This document shows positions 35,102 to 45,126 of a stretch of 64,000 nt of DNA, piece after piece; positions within the stretch are counted from its first letter, which is position 1, and each line of letters opens with the position of its first letter. Below the pieces are notes generated by a model. It searched no databases. It was given only the letters and a program-made list of their open reading frames with translations, and was not told the DNA's origin. Source of the DNA: Ruminococcus hominis (GTDB lineage: Bacteria > Bacillota > Clostridia > Lachnospirales > Lachnospiraceae); assembly GCF_014287355.1 (NCBI RefSeq), contig NZ_JACOPE010000001.1, forward strand, positions 3,100,001 through 3,164,000, read 5' to 3'. The position numbers were made by a program, and so were the translations under genes.

Positions 35102-36520
35102 CTAACACCAGAATCGCAATAATATAGCAACGACAGATGCGCAAAGGATTATACTGCTTGGCAATATAAAATTATCTACTATGGTTTTCATAATTTTGTT
35201 TAATTTTTCTACTTTTTGCAATTTTGTATTCGCAAATATTAAAAATATTAATGGTATTACTGGTATGAAATATCGTCCTTGCACTCCCGTAATAGCCCCT
35301 GCTCCCACTCCATAATTATCCAATATGGATGTCCAGTATATATACATTGCCAGAAAACATCCAAAAATTGCGGCTGAGACACTTATAAACACTATAATCC
35401 TATCTATAACCTTTACTTTTATATTATCTAAACTTGTTTCTGCAATTCCAATAATTGGCATGATAAATAAATATGCCCCCAAAAATACACAATACAAATT
35501 TGTATCAATTAATCCAAAGGTACCAATTGTTGTTGAAACAAAAAATAGTTTCATACTTGATAATGTATTAAAATATATTTGCAGATACTTTACTGGATTA
35601 TGAATTACAAACTGCATCTGCTGTGATGCCAATTTGGCATCTTCTGTAATAACACTTGTGTCTCCACTTGGCATAATCAGCTTTGTAATAAAATACAAAG
35701 CTATCACAATAATTCCCATACTTATCAATTTCTTAGCATAGATCTTTTTATTTTTGAGTTCAAATTTTGGCAAAAATAACATCAACAAAAATATTGGTAC
35801 ATATACAATTTTTATAACAACAAACACATACGCTATCACACTTAAAATAACTATGTATGCAGTAGTCAGCTCTTTTTGATTTTCGCCAAAAGAAATTCTG
35901 AATATCATTGCACATGCTAGAAACGCAAGTGAAATTAATATTGGATCATACGATACTGTAGCTGCCAAAAATAACGACATCGGCATAATTCCAATCATTG
36001 CCATCGTTCTTTTTAATATTGGTGTAATAGAGATACTAATTGCCACTATTGTTACGTAAAATAACAAATTGAAAAATCTTGCAAAATATAAAAAATATAA
36101 TACTGAAGGATTATCAATATCTAATATTTTCGCCACTACATTGCCAAAAACAATTCCTGTTGCTTGTACAATATGCCCTACCGGATTTGTTTTTGCTGTC
36201 GAGAATCCATCAAACTTTTGTTCTCCATATTCTCCTGGTAATCGTTCTGTCAAATACATGTCTTTATAGTTAAATTTTTCATCGAGATTACCACCTTTAT
36301 TATTTTGCATAGTGATATAATCTAACATTCCCTTTGGCAGCATATATCCCACTTTCCCATCCTGCACATCTGGAAATAAATTTCCTTTTGATAATACATA
36401 GGCCTTCTTAAAGTGGCTATCTTCGTCTGGCGCCTGAAAAGGCGGTGTTAAAACCATAAATAATATACCAAATATGAGTGAAAGATAAACAAATTTTTTT
36501 GCAATACTATTAGTATTCAT
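35102..36520 (-). CDS. DUF2142 family multi-pass membrane protein
   Basis: About 472 residues from the ATG at 36520 (AAGGAG seven bases upstream), overlapping the end of the preceding GT gene. It opens with a helix followed by PPFQAPDEDSHFKKAYVLSKG, the conserved motif of the DUF2142 family, then about eleven helices. DUF2142 proteins look like GT-C glycosyltransferases that take sugars from polyprenyl-phosphate carriers outside the membrane; the D-E pair would be the catalytic site. That role is inferred. The GT2/DUF2304 pair at 43.2-44.2 kb could supply the lipid-linked sugar. Confidence 0.75.
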   Translation of the reverse strand: MNTNSIAKKFVYLSLIFGILFMVLTPPFQAPDEDSHFKKAYVLSKGNLFPDVQDGKVGYMLPKGMLDYITMQNNKGGNLDEKFNYKDMYLTERLPGEYGEQKFDGFSTAKTNPVGHIVQATGIVFGNVVAKILDIDNPSVLYFLYFARFFNLLFYVTIVAISISITPILKRTMAMIGIMPMSLFLAATVSYDPILISLAFLACAMIFRISFGENQKELTTAYIVILSVIAYVFVVIKIVYVPIFLLMLFLPKFELKNKKIYAKKLISMGIIVIALYFITKLIMPSGDTSVITEDAKLASQQMQFVIHNPVKYLQIYFNTLSSMKLFFVSTTIGTFGLIDTNLYCVFLGAYLFIMPIIGIAETSLDNIKVKVIDRIIVFISVSAAIFGCFLAMYIYWTSILDNYGVGAGAITGVQGRYFIPVIPLIFLIFANTKLQKVEKLNKIMKTIVDNFILPSSIILCASVVAILLRFWC

Positions 36521-38696
36521 CGGCATTCTCCTTCAAGTCTCGATACATTGTAACTATTTGCTCTTCAATCTTACTCCATTCACGTTTTTTGGCAGTCTCT
36601 AATCCTCCTGCAATCAATCTTTCTCTTAATAAAGCATCCTCAGCAAGTCTGTCAATTTGTTCAACTGCCTTATCTATGTCACCAAGTTTATACATTAGAC
36701 AATTTTCTTCGTCACGTAAATACTCAATATTTCCTCCATTTGGTGCTACAACAGCCAGCCCACCAGTTGCCATCATTTCTAATGGTGGATACGAAAAGCT
36801 TTCCAAAATACTTGTTTTTAACAAAATATCGCACGACTGATAAATTTTTCCAACTTCGTCATGTGGAACTCTTTGTAAGAATTTGTCTACACGATACCAT
36901 GATTTTGCTCCTCCTTGATATGACAAATAATAAATCTCATATTTATCTTTATCTAATTTTTCAGCAATTTTAAAACTTTCATCTACATTTTTATAGTGAT
37001 CATCACTATTTCCTTCAATAAGAATTTTAATTTTTCCTTCGAAATTTCTTTCCTTATAAGAAAAAACTCCCAAATCAATTCCATTCGGTACATAAATGCT
37101 GTCTTTTCCAAATTTTTCTTTTAACCAATCCTGACACCATTTTGATATTGTAAGATAATGAATTGGAATAAGAGAATTATATGTTGCATTTGCCATTGTT
37201 TTCTCAAAATATCCGTCCGGACTAAAATTGGTTTCAAAATTCTGAACCAAATATGCTCTATGCAAAACATTCGGATATACTTTCACAAATGTAAGTGTAC
37301 TCCATAAACTTGCAACTAAAGTATCCACATATGCCTCAAAACGTGTGTCATAACTTTGTACAACCGGAATACGTCCATCTTTATTTATAATATCATCGGA
37401 TTTTCTGTCTTCGTTTACTATAAACACATCATACCCATGGTCTCTAAGCATATTACAATGCTTTATAATTACATTTACTCCACCACTAATATTAGTAGTT
37501 GGCAAAACAAATCCGAAATTTTTTGGCATCTTTGAAATCACATACTCGGCTATACCTCGACCTGTATAAGTTGTAATTTTCTTTCTTGTAATTGCATATG
37601 CATTACTTCCAATTTCTTCTCTGTACGTTTTATCATCTATAAGAAGCTGTAATTTTTCTTGCCACTCATGTATATTCGCACATAAAATACCATCTTGTCC
37701 ATCCTGAATCATTTCTTCAAAGGCTCCGACCTTACTTGCAATTGTCGGCACATGAACAAGTCCTGCCTCGAGCCATTTATTTTCTGATTTCGCAGCATTG
37801 AAAATAGACTCTTCTAATGGTGCCAGATTAATATCTACAGAAGCTATTAACTCCGGTAGTTTTTTCCACTCTACAAATGGTTCCGCAATCACTCGCTCTC
37901 GAACACTGTCCAACTCTTTTGGTAAGTCTAATTCACCAACTATCTTAAGATAAACCTGCTCATTCTTTTCCATAATTTCCTTGATTACAGGCATAATCAA
38001 TTCAAAATCCGCATTATGAGTAATACTTCCACTAAAATATCCCATAATAATTTTATTTTCGTCTTTTACAACATTACTATATGCTCTTTTAGAATATTTC
38101 AGCATTTTTTCTGATGCAACATTTCTATTTATATAAACATCATCAACATAATTACGCAATTCATTAGCCAAGACACTTGTTGTTGTGATTGCACAATCGC
38201 ATTTCAGTAATGTCTGTTTTGTTCTTTCAACACCATCATCATAAACTTTTTTGTCATTTTCAGACATTGTTTTCAAATACGGAATCATATCTGTATACTT
38301 TTTGTCAATCACTAAATCATCAATATCAAATATAACCGGTTTATTATAATATTTGGCTCTATCAATAAATTCCTCTATTTCTGTCGTAATCGGACATCTA
38401 AAAAATACGAATGCACGATAATATTTCAATATCTCCAAATTGACACGTTCATAAAACATGCTATCTACTGTCAAACCAAAAGCTTGTAACTGCTCTACCT
38501 GATGATCCACTCGATATCTTGACGGATGCGGCAAATAACATCCATTTATAAACAATACATCTTTATAACAATGACGAATAGGGTCTCCTGATACACGCAA
38601 TTTTATATAATTTTTTCCCTTTCTATATGCAGTCTTAACCCCCTCTTCTCTGACTATTCTAACTAATTTTTGTTGTAAATTTTCCGTTTTACTCAT
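36510..38696 (-). CDS. Two-domain GT-B (GT4-type) glycosyltransferase, paralogue A
   Basis: 728 residues containing two GT-B units. The first (about 40-385) has VLFINGCYLPHPSRYRVDHQ, FDIDDLVIDKKYTDMIPYL, GYFSGSITHNADFELIM and the acceptor/donor motif AKSENKWLEAGLVHVPTIAS. The second (about 390-715) has GFVLPTTNISGGVNVIIKH, TISKWCQDWL, VPNGIDLGVF and SILESFSYPPLEMMATGGLAVVAPNGG with the E-x7-E signature. Such double transferases build repeating units of cell-wall polysaccharides. It is about half identical by eye to the next gene upstream, implying tandem duplication. Confidence 0.85.
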   Translation of the reverse strand: MSKTENLQQKLVRIVREEGVKTAYRKGKNYIKLRVSGDPIRHCYKDVLFINGCYLPHPSRYRVDHQVEQLQAFGLTVDSMFYERVNLEILKYYRAFVFFRCPITTEIEEFIDRAKYYNKPVIFDIDDLVIDKKYTDMIPYLKTMSENDKKVYDDGVERTKQTLLKCDCAITTTSVLANELRNYVDDVYINRNVASEKMLKYSKRAYSNVVKDENKIIMGYFSGSITHNADFELIMPVIKEIMEKNEQVYLKIVGELDLPKELDSVRERVIAEPFVEWKKLPELIASVDINLAPLEESIFNAAKSENKWLEAGLVHVPTIASKVGAFEEMIQDGQDGILCANIHEWQEKLQLLIDDKTYREEIGSNAYAITRKKITTYTGRGIAEYVISKMPKNFGFVLPTTNISGGVNVIIKHCNMLRDHGYDVFIVNEDRKSDDIINKDGRIPVVQSYDTRFEAYVDTLVASLWSTLTFVKVYPNVLHRAYLVQNFETNFSPDGYFEKTMANATYNSLIPIHYLTISKWCQDWLKEKFGKDSIYVPNGIDLGVFSYKERNFEGKIKILIEGNSDDHYKNVDESFKIAEKLDKDKYEIYYLSYQGGAKSWYRVDKFLQRVPHDEVGKIYQSCDILLKTSILESFSYPPLEMMATGGLAVVAPNGGNIEYLRDEENCLMYKLGDIDKAVEQIDRLAEDALLRERLIAGGLETAKKREWSKIEEQIVTMYRDLKENADEY

Positions 38697-38697
38697 C

Positions 38698-40875
38698 TTA
38701 TGATTCCTCCATATACAGACTTTCTATCGCAGACTCTATGTTGTTCCAATCTCGTTCTTTTGCAGTCTTTAATCCTTCTATATATAATTTGTGTCTTAAT
38801 TCTTTCTCTGTGCATAATTGATTGATTTTAGAAACAGCCTGCTCTATATCACCCTGTTCATATAATAAACAGTTTTTTCCGTCTTCTAAATATTCCACAT
38901 TGCCACCATTTGGCACAGCCAACACAAGACCTCCTGTCGCCATCATCTCTAATGGTGGATACGAAAAACTTTCCAAAACACTCGTCTTAATTAAAATATC
39001 GCACTCTCTATATATTTGTGCTACTTTCGCATACGGAACTTTATGAAAAAATTTGTCTACCCGATACCATTCTTTCGGTTGTGCATTATAAGACATGTAC
39101 CATATCTCAAACTTTTCTTTTTCTAACTTGTTTACAATTTCAAAACTTTCATCAACATTTTTATAGTAAGATGCACAATCGCCTTCTATTAGTATTCGAA
39201 TTTTTCCAGATAATGTTCTCTCTTCCGCAGTATCATGAAATCTGTCAAACTCAATTCCGTTCGGTGCGTATTTACATGTTTTACCAAATTCCGTCTTTAA
39301 CCACGATTCACACCATTTAGATATTGTAAGATATTTTATATTTTCATTTTCAGAATACGTTCTATTTGCTTGAATTCTCAATGGGTCACCCGACTGATAA
39401 AAATTGGTCTCATAATTTTGTACTAAATAATATTTATTCTTTATTTTCGAATTTCTATTTAGTATTTGTACTGTCGTCCACATTGTAGCTACCGCAGCAT
39501 CTATACTTCCTTCTAGCACACCTTCATTTGCATGTAACACCGGTATTTTCTGTGCTTTTACAGTACACCAATTTTCTTTTGCATTCAAATATGCCACTGA
39601 CACATCGTATCCACGTTTTTGCATTATAGCAGCATGATTCAATGTAACCATTACCCCGCCACTAATCTCAAGTGATGGTAACACAAAAATAATATTCTTA
39701 TGGAATTTTTTCTTTAGGAACTCTGCTAACTTATATCCTGTCTTATAGGCAAGCCAGCGTTCTCTACACACATACCAAGCGTTCCTTGCAATACGATTTC
39801 GCTTATCTGGATTTTCTATCAAATCAACAAGTGCTTCTTTCCAGTCTTCTACTGAAGAACATAAAATTCCAGTTTCACCAGATTCTATACATTCTTCAAA
39901 TGCTCCAAGATTACTAGCAATTGTCGGAACCTGAACCAATGCAGCTTCCATCCATTTGTTTTCTGATTTTGCAGCATTAAATAATGTGTCTGTTAATGGT
40001 GCTAGATTTATATCCACCTGTGCTATTAATTCAGGTAATTTTCTCCAATCAACAAACGGATGCTGTATTATCTGTTCTTTGTATTCATTTAGTTCTCCCG
40101 GCAGCTCTAATTCTCCGACTATATGCAGCTTCAAATGATGATATGTCTTCATAAGTTCTATTATCACTGGCATAATCATATTAAAATCATCATTATGCGT
40201 AATACTGCCGCTAAAATAACCGATGTGAATATGATCTAACTCTTTTTTGCTTTGTAAAGCCTTATCAGAAAGCTTTTCCATCTCTTCCGATGCAGTATTA
40301 CGATTTATCAAAACCTCCGGAACGTAATGTAGCATTTCTTGTTGTAAATGTGTCGTCGTTGTAATTCCAGCATCACACAATCTGAGTAAATGTCCCATCT
40401 CCATTACATTCTGATTATAAGCTTTCCTATCTTCTGATTTCATTGTATCCAAATATGGAATCATATCCGTATACTTTGTATCAATTACTAAATCATCAAT
40501 ATCATATAAAACAACTTTGTTCAATTTCTTTGCAAGTTTTATAAATTCTCCTATTTGTTCATTATACGGACACCGAAAAAAAATGAAGCCTCTATATAAC
40601 CTTACCATATCCATTGATAAATGTTGATAGAAGACTTCATTACTCGAAATATTATAATAAGTCAACTGTTCTCTCTGATGTGATACCCTATAACGAGCAG
40701 GGTGTGGCACTTCTGGTCCACACCCATTTATAAACAACACATCCTGGAATACTTGACTTGTTTTCAATTTCTTTTCAATATTTTTTGTTTTTATATAAGA
40801 ACGTGCCTTTTTTCCAACTGATGCAATTCCCTCATCTTTTAGTGTCTTTGTAACTTTCCTTAATATTTCCTGCAT
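38698..40875 (-). CDS. Two-domain GT-B (GT4-type) glycosyltransferase, paralogue B
   Basis: 725 residues with the same layout as its downstream neighbour: VLFINGCGPEVPHPARYRVSHQ, YDIDDLVIDTKYTDMIPYL, IGYFSGSITHNDDFNMIMPV and AKSENKWMEAALVQVPTIAS in the first unit; FVLPSLEISGGVMVTLNHA, APNGIEFDRF and SVLESFSYPPLEMMATGGL in the second. Core motifs are shared word for word while linkers diverge, so the two enzymes probably add similar sugars in different linkages. The stop is only one base before the ATG region of paralogue A. The start has GAGGGA upstream. Confidence 0.85.
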   Translation of the reverse strand: MQEILRKVTKTLKDEGIASVGKKARSYIKTKNIEKKLKTSQVFQDVLFINGCGPEVPHPARYRVSHQREQLTYYNISSNEVFYQHLSMDMVRLYRGFIFFRCPYNEQIGEFIKLAKKLNKVVLYDIDDLVIDTKYTDMIPYLDTMKSEDRKAYNQNVMEMGHLLRLCDAGITTTTHLQQEMLHYVPEVLINRNTASEEMEKLSDKALQSKKELDHIHIGYFSGSITHNDDFNMIMPVIIELMKTYHHLKLHIVGELELPGELNEYKEQIIQHPFVDWRKLPELIAQVDINLAPLTDTLFNAAKSENKWMEAALVQVPTIASNLGAFEECIESGETGILCSSVEDWKEALVDLIENPDKRNRIARNAWYVCRERWLAYKTGYKLAEFLKKKFHKNIIFVLPSLEISGGVMVTLNHAAIMQKRGYDVSVAYLNAKENWCTVKAQKIPVLHANEGVLEGSIDAAVATMWTTVQILNRNSKIKNKYYLVQNYETNFYQSGDPLRIQANRTYSENENIKYLTISKWCESWLKTEFGKTCKYAPNGIEFDRFHDTAEERTLSGKIRILIEGDCASYYKNVDESFEIVNKLEKEKFEIWYMSYNAQPKEWYRVDKFFHKVPYAKVAQIYRECDILIKTSVLESFSYPPLEMMATGGLVLAVPNGGNVEYLEDGKNCLLYEQGDIEQAVSKINQLCTEKELRHKLYIEGLKTAKERDWNNIESAIESLYMEES

Positions 40876-40890
40876 ATTAGATATCCCTCA

Positions 40891-41493
40891 TTATTTAAAT
40901 AATCTATACAATAATTTCATGAATGCAACGATATAAATCACAAATATCATTACTACAAAGAAAGTTTCCAAATCGAATCTATCCGTCAGCGTTTTTAAAA
41001 TCATCGTTCCGTCTATTTTTTCCCCATCAACATAAAAAGCTGTATTAGATTCTTCTTGTTTCTCAAACGAGAACTGCACTGCGCTTTCATTATCTTCTGC
41101 ATTCTGTGTCAAGGATAAGCGATATTGCTTTCCATTACAATTCTCAATCGTATCAAAAGGTAATTCATAAAATCGACTTTTTAACGCCTTTTTAGCATTT
41201 ATCTCACCTTCAGCCACAACTTCATTTGTATCTACTTCTTCTAATGTATAATTAAGAGACACTTTACTAATATCTCCACTTTCTGCACCCTTTACACGGA
41301 TTCCATCTAAAGTATCCTCATTTACTTCAAATTCCTGTTCTAATATAGCATTCTTACTTTCCGTAACTGTTCCATATGCACTTGGGTCTATTGTTTTATC
41401 ATAAATCGCATGAGGCTTTGCTATGTGCGCATATAAAAACACCAGTGCAATCACTACTATACTTTCTAATACTCTTATAACTTTTTTCTTCAT
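40891..41493 (-). CDS. Bitopic membrane protein of the glycopolymer locus, family not recognised
   Basis: 200 residues with one membrane helix near each end (about 8-25 and 175-195) and a predicted external beta-rich domain between them. The external part is acidic (for example VTESKNAILEQEFEVNEDTLDGI). It sits between the ABC exporter ATPase and the double GT genes with gaps of 15 bp, so it belongs to the same transcript. Proteins of this shape occur in similar polysaccharide export loci; an accessory role in export or assembly is a guess from context. Confidence 0.55.
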   Translation of the reverse strand: MKKKVIRVLESIVVIALVFLYAHIAKPHAIYDKTIDPSAYGTVTESKNAILEQEFEVNEDTLDGIRVKGAESGDISKVSLNYTLEEVDTNEVVAEGEINAKKALKSRFYELPFDTIENCNGKQYRLSLTQNAEDNESAVQFSFEKQEESNTAFYVDGEKIDGTMILKTLTDRFDLETFFVVMIFVIYIVAFMKLLYRLFK

Positions 41494-41507
41494 CTTTTTA
41501 CCTCTGA

Positions 41508-42242
41508 TTAAGAATTTCTATATTCCTCTGCAATTTCTTTGGCATCACCAAATGCTTTGACAACCCCTTTTTCTAACCACACAATTTTATTACATAACTT
41601 TTCTACCTGATTAATATTATGCGAAACAAAAAGAATTGTCGTTTCTCCATTCATCATCTTCTGTATACGTTGTTCGCATTTCTCTTGGAATCGAAAGTCC
41701 CCAACAGAAAGCACTTCGTCTACAATAAGAATATCCGGCGTTCCGATTGTTGCAATCGCAAATGCCAATCTTGAAACCATACCAGAAGAGAAATTCTTTA
41801 CTGGTACATCCATAAAATCTTTTAACTCCGAAAATTCTACTATATCATCATAATATTCCTGCATCTGTTTACGTGAATATCCTAAAAGTGCTCCATTAAG
41901 AAATACATTTTCACGTGCTGTCAAATCCATATCGAATCCAGCTCCCAATTCAATCAACGGAGCAATTGAGCCATTTACAGTGACACTTCCTTTCGTCGGT
42001 TTTAACACTCCGGCAATCGTTTTCAACATTGTACTTTTTCCACTACCGTTTAAACCGATTAATCCCAATGCATCCCCTTTTCTTAACTCAAACGATACAT
42101 CTTTTAATGCCCAGAATTCATCATATGACACCTGTTTTTTAATACTTTTTATCACGTACTCTTTAAAACTATCAAACTTCTCAGATGACAAACTGAATTT
42201 CATATACACATGATCTGCTTGAATCATTATTGGTTTTTCCAT
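41508..42242 (-). CDS. ABC transporter ATPase for polysaccharide export (TagH/Wzt type)
   Basis: 244 residues. Walker A is LIGLNGSGKSTMLK (about 62-75), the signature is VKNFSSGMVSRLAFA, and Walker B is PDILIVDEVLSVGD, the last with the DEVLAVGD-like ending typical of exporters of O-antigen, teichoic acid and capsule. It lacks the C-terminal carbohydrate-binding extension found in some Wzt proteins, so export probably does not depend on a terminal cap recognised by the ATPase. It pairs with the permease directly upstream. Confidence 0.92.
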   Translation of the reverse strand: MEKPIMIQADHVYMKFSLSSEKFDSFKEYVIKSIKKQVSYDEFWALKDVSFELRKGDALGLIGLNGSGKSTMLKTIAGVLKPTKGSVTVNGSIAPLIELGAGFDMDLTARENVFLNGALLGYSRKQMQEYYDDIVEFSELKDFMDVPVKNFSSGMVSRLAFAIATIGTPDILIVDEVLSVGDFRFQEKCEQRIQKMMNGETTILFVSHNINQVEKLCNKIVWLEKGVVKAFGDAKEIAEEYRNS

Positions 42243-42257
42243 ATTTTTCTCCTAATA

Positions 42258-43034
42258 TTATATATTTAAAATAAATTGATCCTGATTTTTATAGAATACA
42301 TATAATCCAATTCCCAATGCCAGCACAGTTTCAATCAGAGCTATAATAATCCCAGAAATACTTGGCAAATTTCCGTTTAGCATAACATCACGGAACATAA
42401 TCAATATATTTGTAACTGGATTAGCTCTAACAATCGGCGATAACCATTTTGGAAGGATTGACATTGGATAAATAACTGGTGTCAAATACATCAACGCTGT
42501 TGTAAATACAGAATACAAATGCATGATATCTCTAAATCTTACAGTTATTGCTGCTAATATCAAGCCTATTCCTAATGAAAATGCAACTAAAAACAGCAAT
42601 GGAATTGGTGATAAAATAACTGTCCAATGCATCTCAACACGCATAGCCAGCATTACGAGCATTAATGCAGTAAATGAAGCCATCAAATTAATAAAACTTG
42701 AAAAGACTCTTGACAAAACAAAAAGATATTTTGGTACATATATCTTCTTTATCAGTGAAGAGTTACTTATAATTGCTCCCATTGATGTTGTTGTCGTATC
42801 ATTAAAAAAATTAAAAATCACCTGTCCACTTAGCAAGTACAACGGAAAATTTTCAATATCAAACTTAAAAAGATTTGAAAAAACTACCGATAATACAATC
42901 ATCATAAACAATGGGTTTAATAGTGTCCACAGAACTCCTAATGCAGAACGTCTGTATTTAATCTTAATATCTCGTGCAACCAACTCTCGTAATAGTGGCT
43001 GGAATTTTACAAAATTTTGTATATATTGAGTCAC
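42258..43034 (-). CDS. ABC-2 type polysaccharide export permease (TagG/Wzm type)
   Basis: 258 residues if started at the GTG at 43034, which has GGAGGT six bases upstream; an ATG at 43040 touches the ribosome binding site and ATGs at 43055 and 43070 lack one. Six hydrophobic helices are visible with the family motifs LVARDIKIKYRRSALGVLWTL near the N-terminus and YLTPVIYPMSILP late in the sequence. It moves the lipid-linked glycopolymer across the membrane with the next gene's ATPase. First gene of the export and glycosyltransferase operon. Confidence 0.9.
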   Translation of the reverse strand: MTQYIQNFVKFQPLLRELVARDIKIKYRRSALGVLWTLLNPLFMMIVLSVVFSNLFKFDIENFPLYLLSGQVIFNFFNDTTTTSMGAIISNSSLIKKIYVPKYLFVLSRVFSSFINLMASFTALMLVMLAMRVEMHWTVILSPIPLLFLVAFSLGIGLILAAITVRFRDIMHLYSVFTTALMYLTPVIYPMSILPKWLSPIVRANPVTNILIMFRDVMLNGNLPSISGIIIALIETVLALGIGLYVFYKNQDQFILNI

Positions 43035-43080
43035 GCTCATACCTCCATCATCCATTATTTTTCTATACATTTTTATACAA

Positions 43081-43135
43081 GAAAAAGGCGTTATATCACA
43101 TACATAACAACCATTTGTAGTATAACACCTTTTTC
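43081..43135 (-). terminator. Terminator between the DUF2304 gene and the exporter operon
   Basis: GAAAAAGGCGTTATA (43081-43095) pairs with 43121-43135 with a single mismatch that becomes a G-U pair in the minus-strand RNA, followed by TTTTTC. It separates two transcription units of the locus. Confidence 0.75.
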
Positions 43136-43155
43136 TATATTTGACAAGTTACCCA

Positions 43156-43509
43156 TCATTGTCTTTCATTGTCTTTCATTCTCTTCTCATACAACGCCAT
43201 CTCCTGAGTTAAATTTTTAATTCGGATTGACATTCTTGAAACTGCTATTGTCAATACGAAAATAATGATCAACGCAAAGCAAAATCCTAAGAAGAACAAC
43301 ATATTACTCGGAACTTCTATTCCCATAAATTTGGCAAGTCCCATCATTACATCTGGGAACAAATCTAAGATCAACGTACCAAATCCTACCAAAAGCCATG
43401 CAAGTGCATATCTTAACTCAAGTGCTTTTTTTCTGATCATATTTATAATCACACACAATGCCAGCACAATCACGATTGCTACAATTACCTGAATTCGAAT
43501 ATTCATCAT
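43156..43509 (-). CDS. DUF2304 family small membrane protein
   Basis: 117 residues with three hydrophobic helices (about 5-22, 32-50, 65-90) and a charged helical C-terminus (IRIKNLTQEMALYEKRMKD). The RKALELRYALAWLLVGF stretch is typical of DUF2304 proteins, which are usually encoded beside DPM1-like GT2 enzymes as here. A role as membrane partner of the polyprenyl-phosphate sugar synthase is inferred from this constant pairing. It follows that gene by eight bases. Confidence 0.8.
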   Translation of the reverse strand: MMNIRIQVIVAIVIVLALCVIINMIRKKALELRYALAWLLVGFGTLILDLFPDVMMGLAKFMGIEVPSNMLFFLGFCFALIIIFVLTIAVSRMSIRIKNLTQEMALYEKRMKDNERQ

Positions 43510-43517
43510 CTCACCTC

Positions 43518-44207
43518 TTACTTTCTAATTCGCTCAATTAAAATTGCTAAGGTTACCTTTATCATATAATAAACTGACTTTTTCGGCGATATGGAAGAAA
43601 CTCCACCTTCACGAGCTTTCATAATAACAGGAATTTCTTCAACATTCTTTTTCTGTCTCAAAATTGCAACCACACTTTCAGGTTCCGGATAATCTTTCGG
43701 GTAATCATATGCAAATATTTTCATAACGTCACGATTAACCATTCTCAATCCTGATGTTGGATCTGTAATTTTCTTTCCGGTCAGCAACTGAATAAGCACT
43801 GTAAAATATTTGATACCCATTCTTCTTGCTCCGGATGACTGAAAGCCTTCTTTATTAATAAAACGAGAACCAATTACCATATCCAGTCCATGTTCTTCAA
43901 GATAATCTGCCATTGTTGCCAAAAACTTTGGATCATGCTGACCATCTCCGTCCACCTGCACAGCCATATCATAGCCTTCTTCATAACCATATCGATAGCC
44001 TGTTTGCACGGCCCCGCCAATTCCCAGATTAATTGGTAAGTCTATATAATTATAACCATTCTTTTCACAAATTTTTTTCGTATCATCCGTAGAACAATCA
44101 TTTATAATTACATAATCAAATTCCGGAGCATTTTCCTGAATCATTTTAATTGTTTTTTCAATATTTGCACTTTCATTATATGCCGGTATAATAATTAGCT
44201 TTTTCAT
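43518..44207 (-). CDS. Family 2 glycosyltransferase, polyprenyl-phosphate sugar synthase-like
   Basis: 229 residues. The fold signature is LIIIPAYNESANIEKTIKMIQ, VINDCSTDDTKKIC, VQVDGDGQHDPKFL (the D-x-D site) and GSRFINKEGF. No membrane helices are attached. It resembles dolichol/undecaprenyl-phosphate mannose or glucose synthases, which load one sugar onto the lipid carrier for use outside the membrane; DUF2304 downstream fits this. The sugar cannot be named. Confidence 0.87.
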   Translation of the reverse strand: MKKLIIIPAYNESANIEKTIKMIQENAPEFDYVIINDCSTDDTKKICEKNGYNYIDLPINLGIGGAVQTGYRYGYEEGYDMAVQVDGDGQHDPKFLATMADYLEEHGLDMVIGSRFINKEGFQSSGARRMGIKYFTVLIQLLTGKKITDPTSGLRMVNRDVMKIFAYDYPKDYPEPESVVAILRQKKNVEEIPVIMKAREGGVSSISPKKSVYYMIKVTLAILIERIRK

Positions 44208-44216
44208 ACATACTCC

Positions 44217-45017
44217 TTAGTCTATATTATTTGATTGCTGGCTTTTTGAATATAATTTTATCAATATCTTTGCAATCCATTTTGGCCAAAATCTACAATA
44301 CATCTCATAATCTTCCGTGCTTCTTGCATTATCTCCTATGATAATTGATGTTTCTGACTCTTCATGAATACGATGCCCCATTTGAATTGTTGCGTCATAA
44401 GCAAACGTACCTTTTAATCTTGAGAGTCTTTCCCAGGCTTCCCAATCTTCGCAAGAACGGAAATGTACTGTGAAAACAGGATTAGGAAGATTCTCCACTG
44501 CAAATGTAACAGATGGACAACAAATTCCACATCCAAATGCCAAACTACGTCTTCTGATAAAGCGGCTAGTTTGAAATTTCTTTACTTTTAAAGGTGACAA
44601 TAACATCCTCTTTACTTTTAACAATTGATTATTTTCAACCTTTTCCCCATTTCTAATTTCACAGTAATCCGAAAAATAAATCAATGGTTTTTTTGCAGAT
44701 TCTAACATATTCACAGCATGCTCTGCATACTCTGGAAAATACACATCATCTTGATGAGCGATTGTTATATATGGTGTTCTACATTGTGCATATCCAAAAT
44801 TCCAGTCTTGAACGATTCCTCCCTCTCCTTCATTCACATTCAATGGTATCTCATATTTTTCTGCGAGTTCTCGAATATAATTATTCGGTGTAGATGTTAT
44901 CATAATAATATTTGATTTTACAGTTTGTTGCTTTAATGAAAGAATGCATTCTTCCAAATAAGCACTTTCTTTATATGCACATATTACAAATGTATGCTTC
45001 GCACTCATATCTCCCAT
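44217..45017 (-). CDS. Family 2 glycosyltransferase
   Basis: 266 residues. THTFVICAYKESAYLEECI-like N-terminus (here KHTFVICAYKESAYLEECIL), then ITIAHQDDVYFPEYAEHAV with the metal-binding DD in the HQDDVY motif, and a DWEAWERLSRLKG segment common in rhamnan- and capsule-type GT2 enzymes. AGAGGAATC precedes the ATG. First gene of a three-gene unit behind the strong promoter at 45055-45083. Confidence 0.82.
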   Translation of the reverse strand: MGDMSAKHTFVICAYKESAYLEECILSLKQQTVKSNIIMITSTPNNYIRELAEKYEIPLNVNEGEGGIVQDWNFGYAQCRTPYITIAHQDDVYFPEYAEHAVNMLESAKKPLIYFSDYCEIRNGEKVENNQLLKVKRMLLSPLKVKKFQTSRFIRRRSLAFGCGICCPSVTFAVENLPNPVFTVHFRSCEDWEAWERLSRLKGTFAYDATIQMGHRIHEESETSIIIGDNARSTEDYEMYCRFWPKWIAKILIKLYSKSQQSNNID

Positions 45018-45054
45018 TTTTCGATTCCTCTTCTAATTATTCTTTATCTATAGT

Positions 45055-45083
45055 AGTATACTTCGTCTTACTTTTTCTGTCAA
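45055..45083 (-). promoter_or_regulatory. Promoter of the GT2-GT2-DUF2304 unit
   Basis: Minus strand: TTGACA (45083-45078), 17 bp, TATACT (45060-45055), 38 bp upstream of the GT2 start. Near-perfect sigma-A consensus. Confidence 0.82.
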
Positions 45084-45126
45084 TTATAGCCATTTTTCTA
45101 TTAATACTATTTTCTTTCAGAATGTT

